From an uncultured Rhodospirillales bacterium (GTDB lineage Bacteria; Pseudomonadota; Alphaproteobacteria; RF32; CAG-239), in contig CADBMA010000027.1 in assembly GCA_902795665.1 (NCBI GenBank), positions 1-10,148 on the forward strand: DNA of 10,148 nucleotides. The letters are read 5' to 3'. The notes beneath the pieces are model-generated. The model did no database searches. It was not told the origin of the DNA and saw only the letters and a program-made list of their open reading frames with translations. Positions 1 through 7,340 of the stretch are shown piece by piece. Every line of letters begins with the position of its first letter. The first letter of the stretch is position 1. Position numbers and translations under genes: made by a program.

Positions 1-31
1 AAAAAAACCTCGGTAATGCCGAGGTTTTTTT
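1..31. terminator. Bidirectional intrinsic terminator downstream of metG
   Basis: A perfect 6-bp stem, CCTCGG (8-13) with CCGAGG (19-24), encloses a 5-base loop. Seven A residues (1-7) lie on the left and seven T residues (25-31) on the right. Read on the minus strand it follows the metG stop codon (41-43) by about 17 bases and ends in a U-tract, so it is a good Rho-independent terminator for metG. The symmetry lets it also stop a plus-strand transcript arriving from the left, outside the window. Confidence 0.88.
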
Positions 32-40
32 GTTGCCAGA

Positions 41-1567
41 TTATTTTTCTTCAATCATCGGGAACAGAGGATCGCCGACCTTGATTGCCGCGCCTTCTGC
101 CAATGACATCGGCTTAAATTCGGCAACAAACTGTGGATTTTCAATTCCGAGCGAAGTTTCAATTTTGCCGGCGGTGGTCGGTGCAATCGGATACAAGGCA
201 TTGCCAATAAGTCGCAAAGCATCGAGTGTGGTATAAACTACCGCCTCAAAACGGTCTTTTTGCGCCGGATCTTTGGCCAAAACCCAAGGCGTATTTGCTG
301 CAAAATAGGCATTTGTTGCATCTCCGGCGGAGATGATGCTTTCGGCAAGCTCGCTAATTGTTTCCAGTCCTATATCTTTGCGGAAGACGCTTGTAAAACG
401 TTTGGCAATATTGTTGAGCAATTGTTTGTCTTCGTCGTTCAGAGCGGCTTTGGATGGCACTTTGCTATTAAGGTTTTTTTGTACCATTTTTAATACGCGC
501 ATTTGCAAGTTGCCGATGTTGTTGGCCAAAATTTTATAGCCTTGTTTTAATAAATCGGGGCTGATTTGGCTGTCACCGGCCATTGTCATATTGTTAATCA
601 GATAAAAGCGCAGAGCGTCAACTCCAAAAATATCAACCATTTCGACAGGGTCAACCACGTTGCCGAGCGATTTTGACATTTTGACGCCGCCTTCACCAAT
701 CCAGTAACCGTGGATGAAATAGTGTTTGACCGGAGCAACTCCCAGAGCATGAAGCATAATCGGCCAATAAATGCAATGAGGTTTCAAAATATCTTTGGCA
801 ATAAGGTGGTGAGAGTTGCTCCAAATATTTTCAAAATCAGGGTTATGACCAAAATTAAGGGTTGAGATATAGTTTACCAGAGCGTCAAACCAAATATAGG
901 TAACATAGTTAGTATCAAAAGGCAATTCTACACCAAGCCAAACTCTGGATTTTGGGCGGGAAATGCACAAATCTTCCAATGGCTCTTTGAGCATACCTAA
1001 GACCTCGTTGGCATATTTTGCGGGTTGTATCCAATCGGGGTGGCTTTTGATATAATCAATCAGCCATTGACGATATGGTTCAAGCTTGAAAAAATAGTTT
1101 TCTTCGCTAATAGCTTTGGGGGCGGTTTTGTGATCGGGGCAATGTCCGTTTTCATCTAAATCGCTTTTCTTTTTGAATTGTTCGCATCCTTCACAATACA
1201 GGCCTTCATAAGATTTTTTTACAATCAGTCCGCGATCGTATATATTTTGTAAAATTTCCTGTACAATTTTTTGATGTTCCGGTCGTGATGTGCGAACAAA
1301 AAAGTCAAAATCAATGCCTAAATTTATGAACAAGTTACGAAAATTGTCGCTTTGTCTTTGCAAAAATTCTTCTGCGGATAATTCGCTATTTTCAATACTA
1401 TGTTGATTTTTTTGCCCGTGTTCATCAGTTCCGGTGGAATAATATACGTTATTGCCCCGCATTTGCTCAAATTTTTTCATAACATCGCCCAAAATTGATG
1501 TGTATGCGTGGCCGATATGTGGCAAACCGTTAAGATAGTAAATCGGGGTGGTAATATATTTTTCCAT
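41..1567 (-). CDS. metG: Methionyl-tRNA synthetase (MetRS), short form without the C-terminal tRNA-binding domain
   Basis: This 508-residue class I aminoacyl-tRNA synthetase charges tRNA-Met with methionine, using ATP, in the cytoplasm. The Rossmann catalytic core shows the HIGH signature as HIGH at residues 17-20 and the TGTDEHG motif at 45-51. The connective insertion carries one zinc knuckle with probable ligands C125, C128, C143 and H146, the CxxC...CxxH pattern of single-zinc MetRS enzymes. KMSKS is at 296-300. The helical anticodon-binding domain follows and includes the NTPW-like stretch (ANTPWVLAKD). The protein stops there, so the EMAP/Trbp111-like dimerisation domain seen in some longer MetRS enzymes such as that of E. 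coli is absent; this is normal for alphaproteobacteria. The start is ATG 1565-1567, with GGAGAT (complement of 1574-1579) six bases upstream as ribosome binding site. The gene is divergent from the rimP operon, has its own candidate promoter and is followed at once by a terminator, so it is probably monocistronic. Confidence 0.97.
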   Translation of the reverse strand: MEKYITTPIYYLNGLPHIGHAYTSILGDVMKKFEQMRGNNVYYSTGTDEHGQKNQHSIENSELSAEEFLQRQSDNFRNLFINLGIDFDFFVRTSRPEHQKIVQEILQNIYDRGLIVKKSYEGLYCEGCEQFKKKSDLDENGHCPDHKTAPKAISEENYFFKLEPYRQWLIDYIKSHPDWIQPAKYANEVLGMLKEPLEDLCISRPKSRVWLGVELPFDTNYVTYIWFDALVNYISTLNFGHNPDFENIWSNSHHLIAKDILKPHCIYWPIMLHALGVAPVKHYFIHGYWIGEGGVKMSKSLGNVVDPVEMVDIFGVDALRFYLINNMTMAGDSQISPDLLKQGYKILANNIGNLQMRVLKMVQKNLNSKVPSKAALNDEDKQLLNNIAKRFTSVFRKDIGLETISELAESIISAGDATNAYFAANTPWVLAKDPAQKDRFEAVVYTTLDALRLIGNALYPIAPTTAGKIETSLGIENPQFVAEFKPMSLAEGAAIKVGDPLFPMIEEK

Positions 1568-1600
1568 TCTAAAATCTCCAAAAAATCAAAACAATCGGAG

Positions 1601-1627
1601 ATTATACCCACTAGCGCTCAAAATCAA
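1601..1627 (-). promoter_or_regulatory. Candidate metG promoter
   Basis: Read on the minus strand, a perfect TATAAT -10 box is the complement of 1601-1606. A TTGATT -35-like box is the complement of 1622-1627. The spacer is 15 bases, or 16 if GTTGAT is taken as the -35 box. This is slightly short, but the exact -10 and its location about 35 bases ahead of the metG start support it. The predicted transcript start near 1594 leaves a leader of roughly 25-30 bases. Confidence 0.5.
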
Positions 1628-1656
1628 CTTTTTTTTGTTTTTTGCAAAAAAAATAC

Positions 1657-1685
1657 TTTATTTTACAAAAATATTGTGTTATATA
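1657..1685 (+). promoter_or_regulatory. Candidate promoter of the rimP-nusA-infB operon
   Basis: TTTATT (1657-1662) and TATATA (1680-1685) are separated by 17 bases, and an A8 tract (1646-1653) lies just upstream like an UP element. A start near 1692 would place the two leader hairpins at the very 5' end of the transcript. The boxes are only partial consensus matches in an AT-rich stretch, so this assignment is tentative. TATAGA (1682-1687) is an alternative -10. Confidence 0.35.
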
Positions 1686-1694
1686 GACTGTATT

Positions 1695-1739
1695 CTTTCA
1701 TAAAATTTTTGAAAGTGGGGTCAAAAGCCCCGCTTTTTT
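1695..1739 (+). terminator. Leader hairpin plus terminator-like attenuator ahead of rimP
   Basis: Two stem-loops abut. The first pairs CTTTCA (1695-1700) with TGAAAG (1710-1715). The second pairs GTGGGG (1715-1720) with CCCCGC (1728-1733), with one G-U pair and a 7-base loop, and is followed by six T residues (1734-1739). The second has the full form of an intrinsic terminator. No plus-strand gene lies upstream within 1.7 kb and it ends 22 bases before the rimP start, so the sensible reading is a leader attenuator of the operon rather than the end of another gene. The hairpin is seen in the sequence; the regulatory role is inferred. Confidence 0.65.
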
Positions 1740-1750
1740 GTTAGAAAAAA

Positions 1751-1756
1751 AAGAGG
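1751..1756 (+). promoter_or_regulatory. Ribosome binding site that fixes the rimP start
   Basis: AAGAGG is five bases ahead of ATG 1762. An in-frame TTG at 1738 lies inside the terminator U-tract and has no such site, so the ATG is preferred. Confidence 0.75.
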
Positions 1757-1761
1757 TAAAA

Positions 1762-2265
1762 ATGCAAAAGAAACATCATCTGCATGACATATTGGAGCCG
1801 ATAGTTGCTGAGCTTGGCTTTGAATTGGTGCGTGTTTTGACTGTGGGTAATGTTAATCCTACTTTGCAGGTTATGATTGAGCGTCAGGACCGCAAAAATA
1901 TTGTGGTCGATGATTGTGCTATGGTCAGCCGTGCAATTTCTGCAATATTGGATGAAAAAGATCCGATTTCCGGTGCATATACACTTGAAGTTTCTTCTCC
2001 GGGGATTGATCGTCCGTTGGTCAATTTGGAGAATTTTGTCCGCTTTTCAGGTTTTGAAGCTAAGGTAGAAACCGATATTGAAATTGAAAAGCGCAAAAGA
2101 TTTAAGGGACGCATAGTTCGTGTTGACAATGATGATATTATTTTGCTGATGGACGGCAAGGAGTGGACTATTCCATTTGATGCTGTTGCTAAAGCCAAAC
2201 TTTTGCTTACTGATGAACTTCTTAAGGCTGCGGAAGCTGAAGCCGAAGCAGAAGAACAAGAATAA
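1762..2265 (+). CDS. rimP: Ribosome maturation factor RimP
   Basis: A 167-residue cytoplasmic protein needed for maturation of the 30S ribosomal subunit. The two-domain RimP (DUF150, YhbC) fold is recognisable: an N-terminal alpha/beta domain starting with the LEPIVAELGFELVRV stretch, the family signature VSSPGIDRPL at residues 77-86, and a C-terminal Sm-like beta domain (about 92-150) including FKGRIVRV and WTIPFDAVAKAKL. The last dozen residues form an acidic alanine-glutamate tail. The length is usual for the family. The start at ATG 1762 is supported by AAGAGG five bases upstream. It is the first gene of the operon, lying 30 bases ahead of nusA, the same pairing found across most bacteria. 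Confidence 0.95.
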   Translation: MQKKHHLHDILEPIVAELGFELVRVLTVGNVNPTLQVMIERQDRKNIVVDDCAMVSRAISAILDEKDPISGAYTLEVSSPGIDRPLVNLENFVRFSGFEAKVETDIEIEKRKRFKGRIVRVDNDDIILLMDGKEWTIPFDAVAKAKLLLTDELLKAAEAEAEAEEQE

Positions 2266-2295
2266 ACATATTCACTAATTTTAACCGAGGAAAAA

Positions 2296-3837
2296 ATGCA
2301 AAATATTGAAAATATGCCCAGACCCGAAATTATCTTGGTTGCTGATACTGTAGCCAGAGAAAAAAATATTGATAGAGAAGATGTTTTTGCGGCCATGGAA
2401 GTGGCTATTCAAAAAGCCGGACGTTCTCGTTATGGCTTTGAGCATGACATAAGAGCTACAATTGATCGTAAAACCGGCGCCATTAATTTGGCAAGATATC
2501 GTGAAGTTGTGAAAGAACTTGATGAAGAAAGCGAGTTTACACAAATTTTGTTGGAAGATGCGAAGGCAATTGATAAAAACATCAAAGTTGGTGAATATAT
2601 TATTGATCCGCTTCCGCCGATTGATTTTGGTCGTGTTGCTGCTCAGACCGCAAAACAAGTTATTGTTCAGAAAGTTCGTGATGCAGAACGTAATCGTCAA
2701 TATGAAGAATATAAAGAAAAAATCGGCACCATTGTTAATGGTACAATCAAGCGAATCGAGTTTGGAAATGTGATTGTTGATATTGGCAAAACAGAGGCAA
2801 TTTTGCGCCGTGATGAAATTATTCCTCGGGAAAAGTTTAAGAATGGTGATAGAATCCGTGCCTATGTTTTAGATGTTCGTCGCGAAAACAAGGGGCCGCA
2901 GATTTTCTTGTCACGCACCTGTCCGGAGTTTTTGGCTGCTTTGTTTACACAAGAAGTTCCGGAAATTTATGATGGTATTGTAAAAATTATCAGCGTTGCT
3001 CGTGATCCGGGATCTAAAGCCAAAATTTCGGTTAAGGCAAATGATATGACTATTGATCCGGTTGGAGCTTGTGTGGGTTTGCGCGGTATTCGTGTACAAG
3101 CGGTTGTCACAGAACTGCAAGGTGAGAAAATTGATATTATTCCTTATTCTGAGGATAGAGCTCAGTATATGGTTAGCGCTTTGGCTCCGGCAGAGGTAAC
3201 CAAGGTGGTAATTGACGAGGAAAATAATCGTATTGAAGCGGTTGTTCCGCAAGAACAATTTTCTTTGGCAATCGGCCGTCGCGGGCAAAATGTCAAATTG
3301 GCTTCACAATTGTTGGGATGTGATATTGATGTCTTGACTGAAGAGCAAGAGCAAGAGCGCAGAGCGAATGAAAACAAAGTGCGTTCACAGCGTTTTATGG
3401 ATTCTCTCGATGTTGATGAAATGATTGCACATTTGCTGATTGCAGAAGGTTTTACCAATGTTGATGAAGTGGCCGGTGTTCCTTTGAGCGAGTTGGCTGA
3501 AATTGAGGGATTTGATGACGATGTTGCTACCGAACTGCAGCAGCGCGCTAAAGATTTTATTGCAAAACGCAATGCAGAGTTTGCCAAAAAGAGCAAAACT
3601 TTGGGTATTGATGAAACCATTAAAACAGTTGCCGGTCTTGATCAGGATATGATTTTGACATTGGCCGAAAATGGTGTCAAAACACTTGATGATGTTGCAG
3701 ATTTGGCAGCTGATGAACTCATTGAAATATTGGGTGAAAATAGTTTATCTATTGATGAGGCCAACAAAGTGATCATGGCTGCTCGTGAACACTGGTTTGT
3801 AACTGAAGGGCAAAATTTGGATGACGGAAACAAGTAA
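2296..3837 (+). CDS. nusA: Transcription termination/antitermination factor NusA
   Basis: A 513-residue RNA polymerase-associated factor that modulates pausing, Rho-independent termination and rRNA antitermination. Domains in order: the N-terminal RNAP-binding domain (about 1-130), the S1 RNA-binding domain (about 140-204), KH1 with DPVGACVGLRG at 254-264, and KH2 with the GRRG loop at 327-330. Two C-terminal acidic helix-hairpin-helix repeats follow (about 368-425 and 437-505). These repeats are typical of proteobacterial NusA; Firmicutes NusA ends after KH2. GAGG at 2287-2290 is five bases ahead of the ATG. The end overlaps the next gene by 17 bases. NusA is known to influence termination in its own operon leader in E. 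coli, which is relevant to the terminator-like hairpin ahead of rimP. Confidence 0.97.
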   Translation: MQNIENMPRPEIILVADTVAREKNIDREDVFAAMEVAIQKAGRSRYGFEHDIRATIDRKTGAINLARYREVVKELDEESEFTQILLEDAKAIDKNIKVGEYIIDPLPPIDFGRVAAQTAKQVIVQKVRDAERNRQYEEYKEKIGTIVNGTIKRIEFGNVIVDIGKTEAILRRDEIIPREKFKNGDRIRAYVLDVRRENKGPQIFLSRTCPEFLAALFTQEVPEIYDGIVKIISVARDPGSKAKISVKANDMTIDPVGACVGLRGIRVQAVVTELQGEKIDIIPYSEDRAQYMVSALAPAEVTKVVIDEENNRIEAVVPQEQFSLAIGRRGQNVKLASQLLGCDIDVLTEEQEQERRANENKVRSQRFMDSLDVDEMIAHLLIAEGFTNVDEVAGVPLSELAEIEGFDDDVATELQQRAKDFIAKRNAEFAKKSKTLGIDETIKTVAGLDQDMILTLAENGVKTLDDVADLAADELIEILGENSLSIDEANKVIMAAREHWFVTEGQNLDDGNK

Positions 3838-4393
3838 TCCTAAACGTACTTGTCTTTTGACGGGAGAGGAAAAACCGCAGGAACAATTGCTGCGGTTTAC
3901 CCTCACGCCGGATAGGCAGGTGATACCGGATTTTAAGAAACAATTGCCGGGAAAGGGGTTTTATCTTACCAATTCTCGTAAGCTTCTTAACGAAGCTATA
4001 AGCAAAAATATATTTCGAAAATTTGGCAAACATACTGCAGTTATGCAAAATTTGCCGGAAATTGTCGAAAATATATTGAAAAATAGAGCGTTAGAAGCTA
4101 TAAATTTGGCCAGAAAGGCAGGAGTGCTGATTTCTGGCTTTGATAAAGTGAGAGAAAAACTGGCGGCAGGAAAAGTGGCATTTGTGCTTGATGCGATTGA
4201 TGCAGGAGCAGATGGTCATGCCAAAATTTGTGCCGCAGCAAAGAATGTAGAAATTTTGACGTTATTTGAAGTTGAGGAGTTAGACAAGGCATTAAATAGG
4301 ACAAATACGGTGCATGCAGCTTTATTGAAAAGCGATATGGCACAAATGGTGTATAATCAGCTACAAAGATGGCAAAATTTTATTAATTCTTAA
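3821..4393 (+). CDS. ylxR: YlxR (DUF448) / L7Ae-like fused RNA-binding protein
   Basis: A 190-residue two-domain protein. Residues about 7-70 are a YlxR/DUF448 domain with the family pattern RTCLLTGE (9-16), LLRF (23-26) and PGKGFYL (43-49). Residues about 85-180 resemble an L7Ae/L30e/S12e/Gadd45 domain: ALEAINLARKAGVLISGFDKV (90-110), followed by GKVAFVLDAIDAGADG (117-132). In Bacillus the two parts are separate neighbours, ylxR and ylxQ, between nusA and infB; here they are one polypeptide in the same place, an arrangement I know from alphaproteobacteria. Bacillus YlxR has been reported as a modulator of RNase P, and L7Ae-family proteins bind kink-turns; the role of the fusion is unknown to me. 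The start ATG 3821 overlaps nusA by 17 bases and GAAGGG (3805-3810) precedes it, suggesting translational coupling. Confidence 0.9.
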   Translation: MTETSNPKRTCLLTGEEKPQEQLLRFTLTPDRQVIPDFKKQLPGKGFYLTNSRKLLNEAISKNIFRKFGKHTAVMQNLPEIVENILKNRALEAINLARKAGVLISGFDKVREKLAAGKVAFVLDAIDAGADGHAKICAAAKNVEILTLFEVEELDKALNRTNTVHAALLKSDMAQMVYNQLQRWQNFINS

Positions 4394-4413
4394 AAATATG
4401 GAGAAAATTATAT

Positions 4414-6933
4414 ATGACCGAGGACAGCGCTAAAACCAAATTGACCTTATCTGGTGAGGGCAAGAAGACACTTACATTAAAGGGAGTAAGCGAGAAGTCG
4501 ACTTCGCATGACGGAAAAAAAGTCGTTCAGGTTGAGGTTCGTAAAAAGAGGACGATTGTGGCTCAGAGTTCTGAGCCGGATAAAGGAAAGGAACTTGATG
4601 CCGCTACGCAAGCCAAATTGAGTTTGATTGCTGCTGCCAAAGAATATGAAGCTAAGCGCAAGATTGAGGAAGAGGTCAAACAGCAGCAACGCCGTAAACT
4701 TGAAGAGGAAATTAAGGCTGAGCAAGAACGTAAAGATGCTGAAGAGGCAGAGCGTTTGGCGACTAAGAATGCAGTGGCTAAAGAAGCTGATGAAAAAGAA
4801 GCAAAAGAAAAGGCAACTCAAGCAGCAGCGGCGGTTCAATCAATGATGTCATCAGGTGCTGTTTCAGATGATAAGAGTTTCAAAAATAAGGATAAAGAAC
4901 GTTACTCTAAAGATTTTGACGACGAAGATGATGATGGTTTTTCGGGCAAAAAACATAATGTAAGCCGCAATGAAGCGTTTGAACAAGAACGCAAGAAAAT
5001 CACCAAGCGCAGTTTTGAGCCACAGCGCCGTAATAATAAGGTCAGCATTAACAGCTATGGAAACAGTGATGATGATTATGATGATGATTATGGTTTTGGA
5101 GCTCCGCGTCGCCGTTTCAAGAAAAAACAACCTAAACCTGTAGTGACGGTAGTTTCTCCGCAAGAAAAGATTATTAAAGAGGTGGTTATTCCTGAAGTGA
5201 TTACGGTTCAGGAATTGGCTAATCGTATGGCGGAAAAAAGCGCTGATGTTATCAAAAAGCTGATGGCGTTAGGGGTTATGGCAACCATAAACCAAGCAAT
5301 AGATGCAGATACTGCTCAGATTATTGTTGAAGAGATGGGACATAAATGGAAACGCGTGGCAGACAGCGATGTAGAAGATGTTTTGAAAAATGAGGAAGAC
5401 AGTGCTGCAGATAAACAGTTGCCGCGCGCTCCTGTGGTTACGGTTATGGGACACGTTGACCATGGTAAAACATCGTTGCTTGATGCCTTGCGTGAGACAA
5501 ATGTTGTTGCCAAGGAAGCTGGTGGTATTACTCAGCATATCGGTGCCTATCAAATTGAGGTTGAAGGCGGTAAGAAGATTACATTTATTGACACCCCCGG
5601 ACACGAGGCTTTTTCTGAAATGCGTGCTCGCGGAGCGAAGGTTACTGATATTGTGGTTTTGGTAGTAGCAGCTAATGATGGTATTATGCCGCAGACTATT
5701 GAAGCTATCCGTCATGCTCAGGCTGCCGAGGTTCCAATAGTGGTTGCGGTTAACAAAATTGACTTACCCGGTGCAGATCCTATGAAGGTTAAAACCACAC
5801 TTTTGCAGCATGGAATTGCGGTTGAAGAACTTGGTGGAGAGTGTTTGTGTGCTGAGGTTTCGGCAAAAAAACGTATTAACATCAACAAACTTCTTGAGGC
5901 AATTTTATTGCAAGCAGAAATTTTGGATTTGAAAGCAAATCCGCATTGCAAGGCTAAGGGTACGGTTATTGAGGCTAAGATGGAAAAAGGTCGAGGCTCG
6001 GTTGCGACATTGCTGGTACAGCAAGGAACTTTGCGGATTGGTGATATAATTATTGCCGGAAAGGAATGGGGGCACGTCCGTGCTATGTTCAATGAACATG
6101 GGCAGAAAATGCACGAAGTTGGTCCGGCATCTCCGGTTGAAATTCTGGGATTGCAAGGTACTCCGGCCGCAGGTGATAATTTTAATGTGGTTGAAAGTGA
6201 GGCTCAGGCCAAAGAAATTGTGAACTATCGTGTGCAAAAAGAACGCGATGCAAAACTGGTTAAGAGTGCAAAATCGGCAATGGAACAAATGCTTGATAAA
6301 ATTAAATCCGGCGAGATAAAACATTTGCCGGTGGTTATTAAAGCCGATGTTCAAGGCTCAATTGAAGCAATTGAAGGCACATTAAATAAGTTGTCGACTA
6401 GTGAAGTAAGTGTTCAGATTTTGCATTCTGCAGTTGGTCCGATTTCAGAATCTGATGTTACTTTAGCCAAGGCTTCGCACGCATTTATTATCGGTTTTAA
6501 CGTCCGTGCAATTCCTCAAGCTCGTGATATGGCGCGTCGCGACGGAATAGATATTAGATATTATTCAATTATTTATGATGTGGCTGATGATGTTAAAAAA
6601 GGTCTGGAGGGAATGCTTTCTCCGGAATTGAAAGAAAAAATACTCGGTTATGCCGAAATACGTAATGTCTTTAACATTACCGGTGTTGGTAAAGTGGCTG
6701 GTTGTATGATTACGGAAGGCATGGTAAAACGTGGTGCCAAAATACGTTTATTGCGTGATAATGTGGTAATTCATGACGGCAATCTCGGACAGCTTAAACG
6801 CTTTAAGGATGATGTCAAAGAGGTCAAAGAAGGTTATGAATGCGGAATGAGCTTTGAAAATTATAACGACATTCAGGTCGGTGACTTTATTGAATGTTAT
6901 GAGATTGAAGCAATTGCTGCAAAATTGGCTTGA
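4414..6933 (+). CDS. infB: Translation initiation factor IF-2
   Basis: An 839-residue GTPase that brings fMet-tRNA to the 30S P site and drives subunit joining. The N-terminus (about 1-50) has the alphaproteobacterial KKTLTLK...KKVVQVEVRKKR segment. A charged, probably helical Glu/Lys/Ala-rich linker (about 65-140) and an Asp-rich stretch with a DDDYDDDY repeat (219-226) follow, then the conserved IF2-N domain (about 255-330). The G domain carries G1 GHVDHGKTS (346-354), G3 DTPGHE (393-398), G4 NKID (447-450) and G5 SAK (483-485). Domains II, III and the C-terminal fMet-tRNA-binding barrel complete the protein, ending in the typical VKEGYECGMSFENYNDIQVGD-like region. GGAG at 4400-4403 lies ten bases ahead of the ATG. 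The only TGA stop among the complete genes here ends it, showing that the standard code is used. Confidence 0.98.
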   Translation: MTEDSAKTKLTLSGEGKKTLTLKGVSEKSTSHDGKKVVQVEVRKKRTIVAQSSEPDKGKELDAATQAKLSLIAAAKEYEAKRKIEEEVKQQQRRKLEEEIKAEQERKDAEEAERLATKNAVAKEADEKEAKEKATQAAAAVQSMMSSGAVSDDKSFKNKDKERYSKDFDDEDDDGFSGKKHNVSRNEAFEQERKKITKRSFEPQRRNNKVSINSYGNSDDDYDDDYGFGAPRRRFKKKQPKPVVTVVSPQEKIIKEVVIPEVITVQELANRMAEKSADVIKKLMALGVMATINQAIDADTAQIIVEEMGHKWKRVADSDVEDVLKNEEDSAADKQLPRAPVVTVMGHVDHGKTSLLDALRETNVVAKEAGGITQHIGAYQIEVEGGKKITFIDTPGHEAFSEMRARGAKVTDIVVLVVAANDGIMPQTIEAIRHAQAAEVPIVVAVNKIDLPGADPMKVKTTLLQHGIAVEELGGECLCAEVSAKKRININKLLEAILLQAEILDLKANPHCKAKGTVIEAKMEKGRGSVATLLVQQGTLRIGDIIIAGKEWGHVRAMFNEHGQKMHEVGPASPVEILGLQGTPAAGDNFNVVESEAQAKEIVNYRVQKERDAKLVKSAKSAMEQMLDKIKSGEIKHLPVVIKADVQGSIEAIEGTLNKLSTSEVSVQILHSAVGPISESDVTLAKASHAFIIGFNVRAIPQARDMARRDGIDIRYYSIIYDVADDVKKGLEGMLSPELKEKILGYAEIRNVFNITGVGKVAGCMITEGMVKRGAKIRLLRDNVVIHDGNLGQLKRFKDDVKEVKEGYECGMSFENYNDIQVGDFIECYEIEAIAAKLA
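5068..5091 (+). repeat. Perfect 2 x 12-base tandem repeat in infB
   Basis: GATGATGATTAT occurs at 5068-5079 and again at 5080-5091, in frame, encoding DDDY twice in the flexible linker of IF2 (residues 219-226). It is a short low-complexity repeat of the kind that gains or loses copies by slippage without breaking the frame. Confidence 0.85.
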
Positions 6934-6937
6934 TTGT

Positions 6938-6942
6938 AGAGG
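6938..6942 (+). promoter_or_regulatory. Ribosome binding site that fixes the rbfA start
   Basis: AGAGG lies eight bases ahead of ATG 6951. An upstream in-frame TTG at 6930 overlaps the infB stop and would add seven residues not typical of RbfA, so ATG 6951 is preferred. Confidence 0.7.
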
Positions 6943-6950
6943 TATTGATT

Positions 6951-7340
6951 ATGGCAATTAAAGAACTATCACAAAGACAGCTACGTGTAGGGCAAGAAAT
7001 CAAAAAGATTATTGCGGAGGAGATTAATTTTGGTCGAGTGCGCAATTTGGAGGGGATTGATACTTTAGTCACAATTATGGAGGTAACAGTTTCTCCTGAT
7101 TTGAAATATGCTGATGTTTTCTTTGTAACTTCTGATAAAAATCTTGAGTTGGATGTCAAAAAGGCGCTGCAGCTGGCGGCCAATCATTTTCGCAAGGTTG
7201 TTGCGGCCAGAACCATGTTACGTTATGTTCCTGAAATACGTTTTCAACCGGATACAACAATGGCGGAAGTTGATAAGATTGAACGTTTGCTTCATAATCC
7301 TAAAGTGCAACAAGATTTAAAACGCGGCGATGAGGCATAA
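6951..7340 (+). CDS. rbfA: 30S ribosome-binding factor RbfA
   Basis: A 129-residue single KH-like domain protein that binds the 30S subunit near 16S rRNA helix 1 and helps late maturation and cold adaptation. Family features seen are the N-terminal helix SQRQLRVGQEIKKIIAEEI, the VTVSPDLKYADVFFV strand region, and the C-terminal block with LRYVPEIRFQPD and MAEVDKIERLL. The length is usual. The infB stop is 17 bases upstream and a good ribosome binding site (6938-6942) precedes the start. The gene overlaps truB by 11 bases. Confidence 0.95.
   Translation: MAIKELSQRQLRVGQEIKKIIAEEINFGRVRNLEGIDTLVTIMEVTVSPDLKYADVFFVTSDKNLELDVKKALQLAANHFRKVVAARTMLRYVPEIRFQPDTTMAEVDKIERLLHNPKVQQDLKRGDEA

Larger units (their letters stand above)
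1568..1761. other. Divergent intergenic region between metG and rimP
   Basis: This 194-base AT-rich region separates the two divergent transcription units. In order it holds the metG ribosome binding site and candidate promoter (minus strand), a T-tract/A-tract palindrome TTTTTTGCAAAAAA (1638-1651), a candidate rimP promoter (about 1657-1685), two adjacent hairpins (1695-1715 and 1715-1733) and the rimP ribosome binding site (1751-1756). No tRNA, small gene or T-box-like element was recognised here. The tRNA-fMet gene that precedes rimP in E. coli (metY) is not present. Confidence 0.7.

Noticed and set aside
1574..1602. Inverted repeat AATCTCC/GGAGATT (1573-1579 and 1597-1603) that could hide the metG ribosome binding site in a hairpin
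   Set aside because: The upstream arm overlaps the candidate metG -10 box (1601-1606), so with a start near 1594 it would not be in the mRNA. It would matter only if a more distant promoter is used.
1738..1761. Upstream TTG start for rimP giving eight extra residues
   Set aside because: The TTG lies in the U-tract of the terminator-like hairpin and has no ribosome binding site, whereas ATG 1762 has AAGAGG at good spacing.
1884..2396. 170-codon open frame on the minus strand opposite rimP and the start of nusA
   Set aside because: It is antisense to two confident genes, serine-rich in the way expected of a shadow frame, and has no recognisable domain.
3162..3620. 152-codon open frame on the minus strand opposite nusA
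   Set aside because: It is antisense to the KH2 and acidic-repeat coding region, its composition follows from the nusA codons, and no family is recognised.
4414..5400. An internal start producing a shorter IF2 isoform, as in E. coli
   Set aside because: No internal ATG or GTG in the N-terminal region had a convincing ribosome binding site by eye.
5905..6354. 149-codon open frame on the minus strand opposite infB
   Set aside because: It is entirely antisense to the conserved IF2 domains, with no ribosome binding site or domain support.
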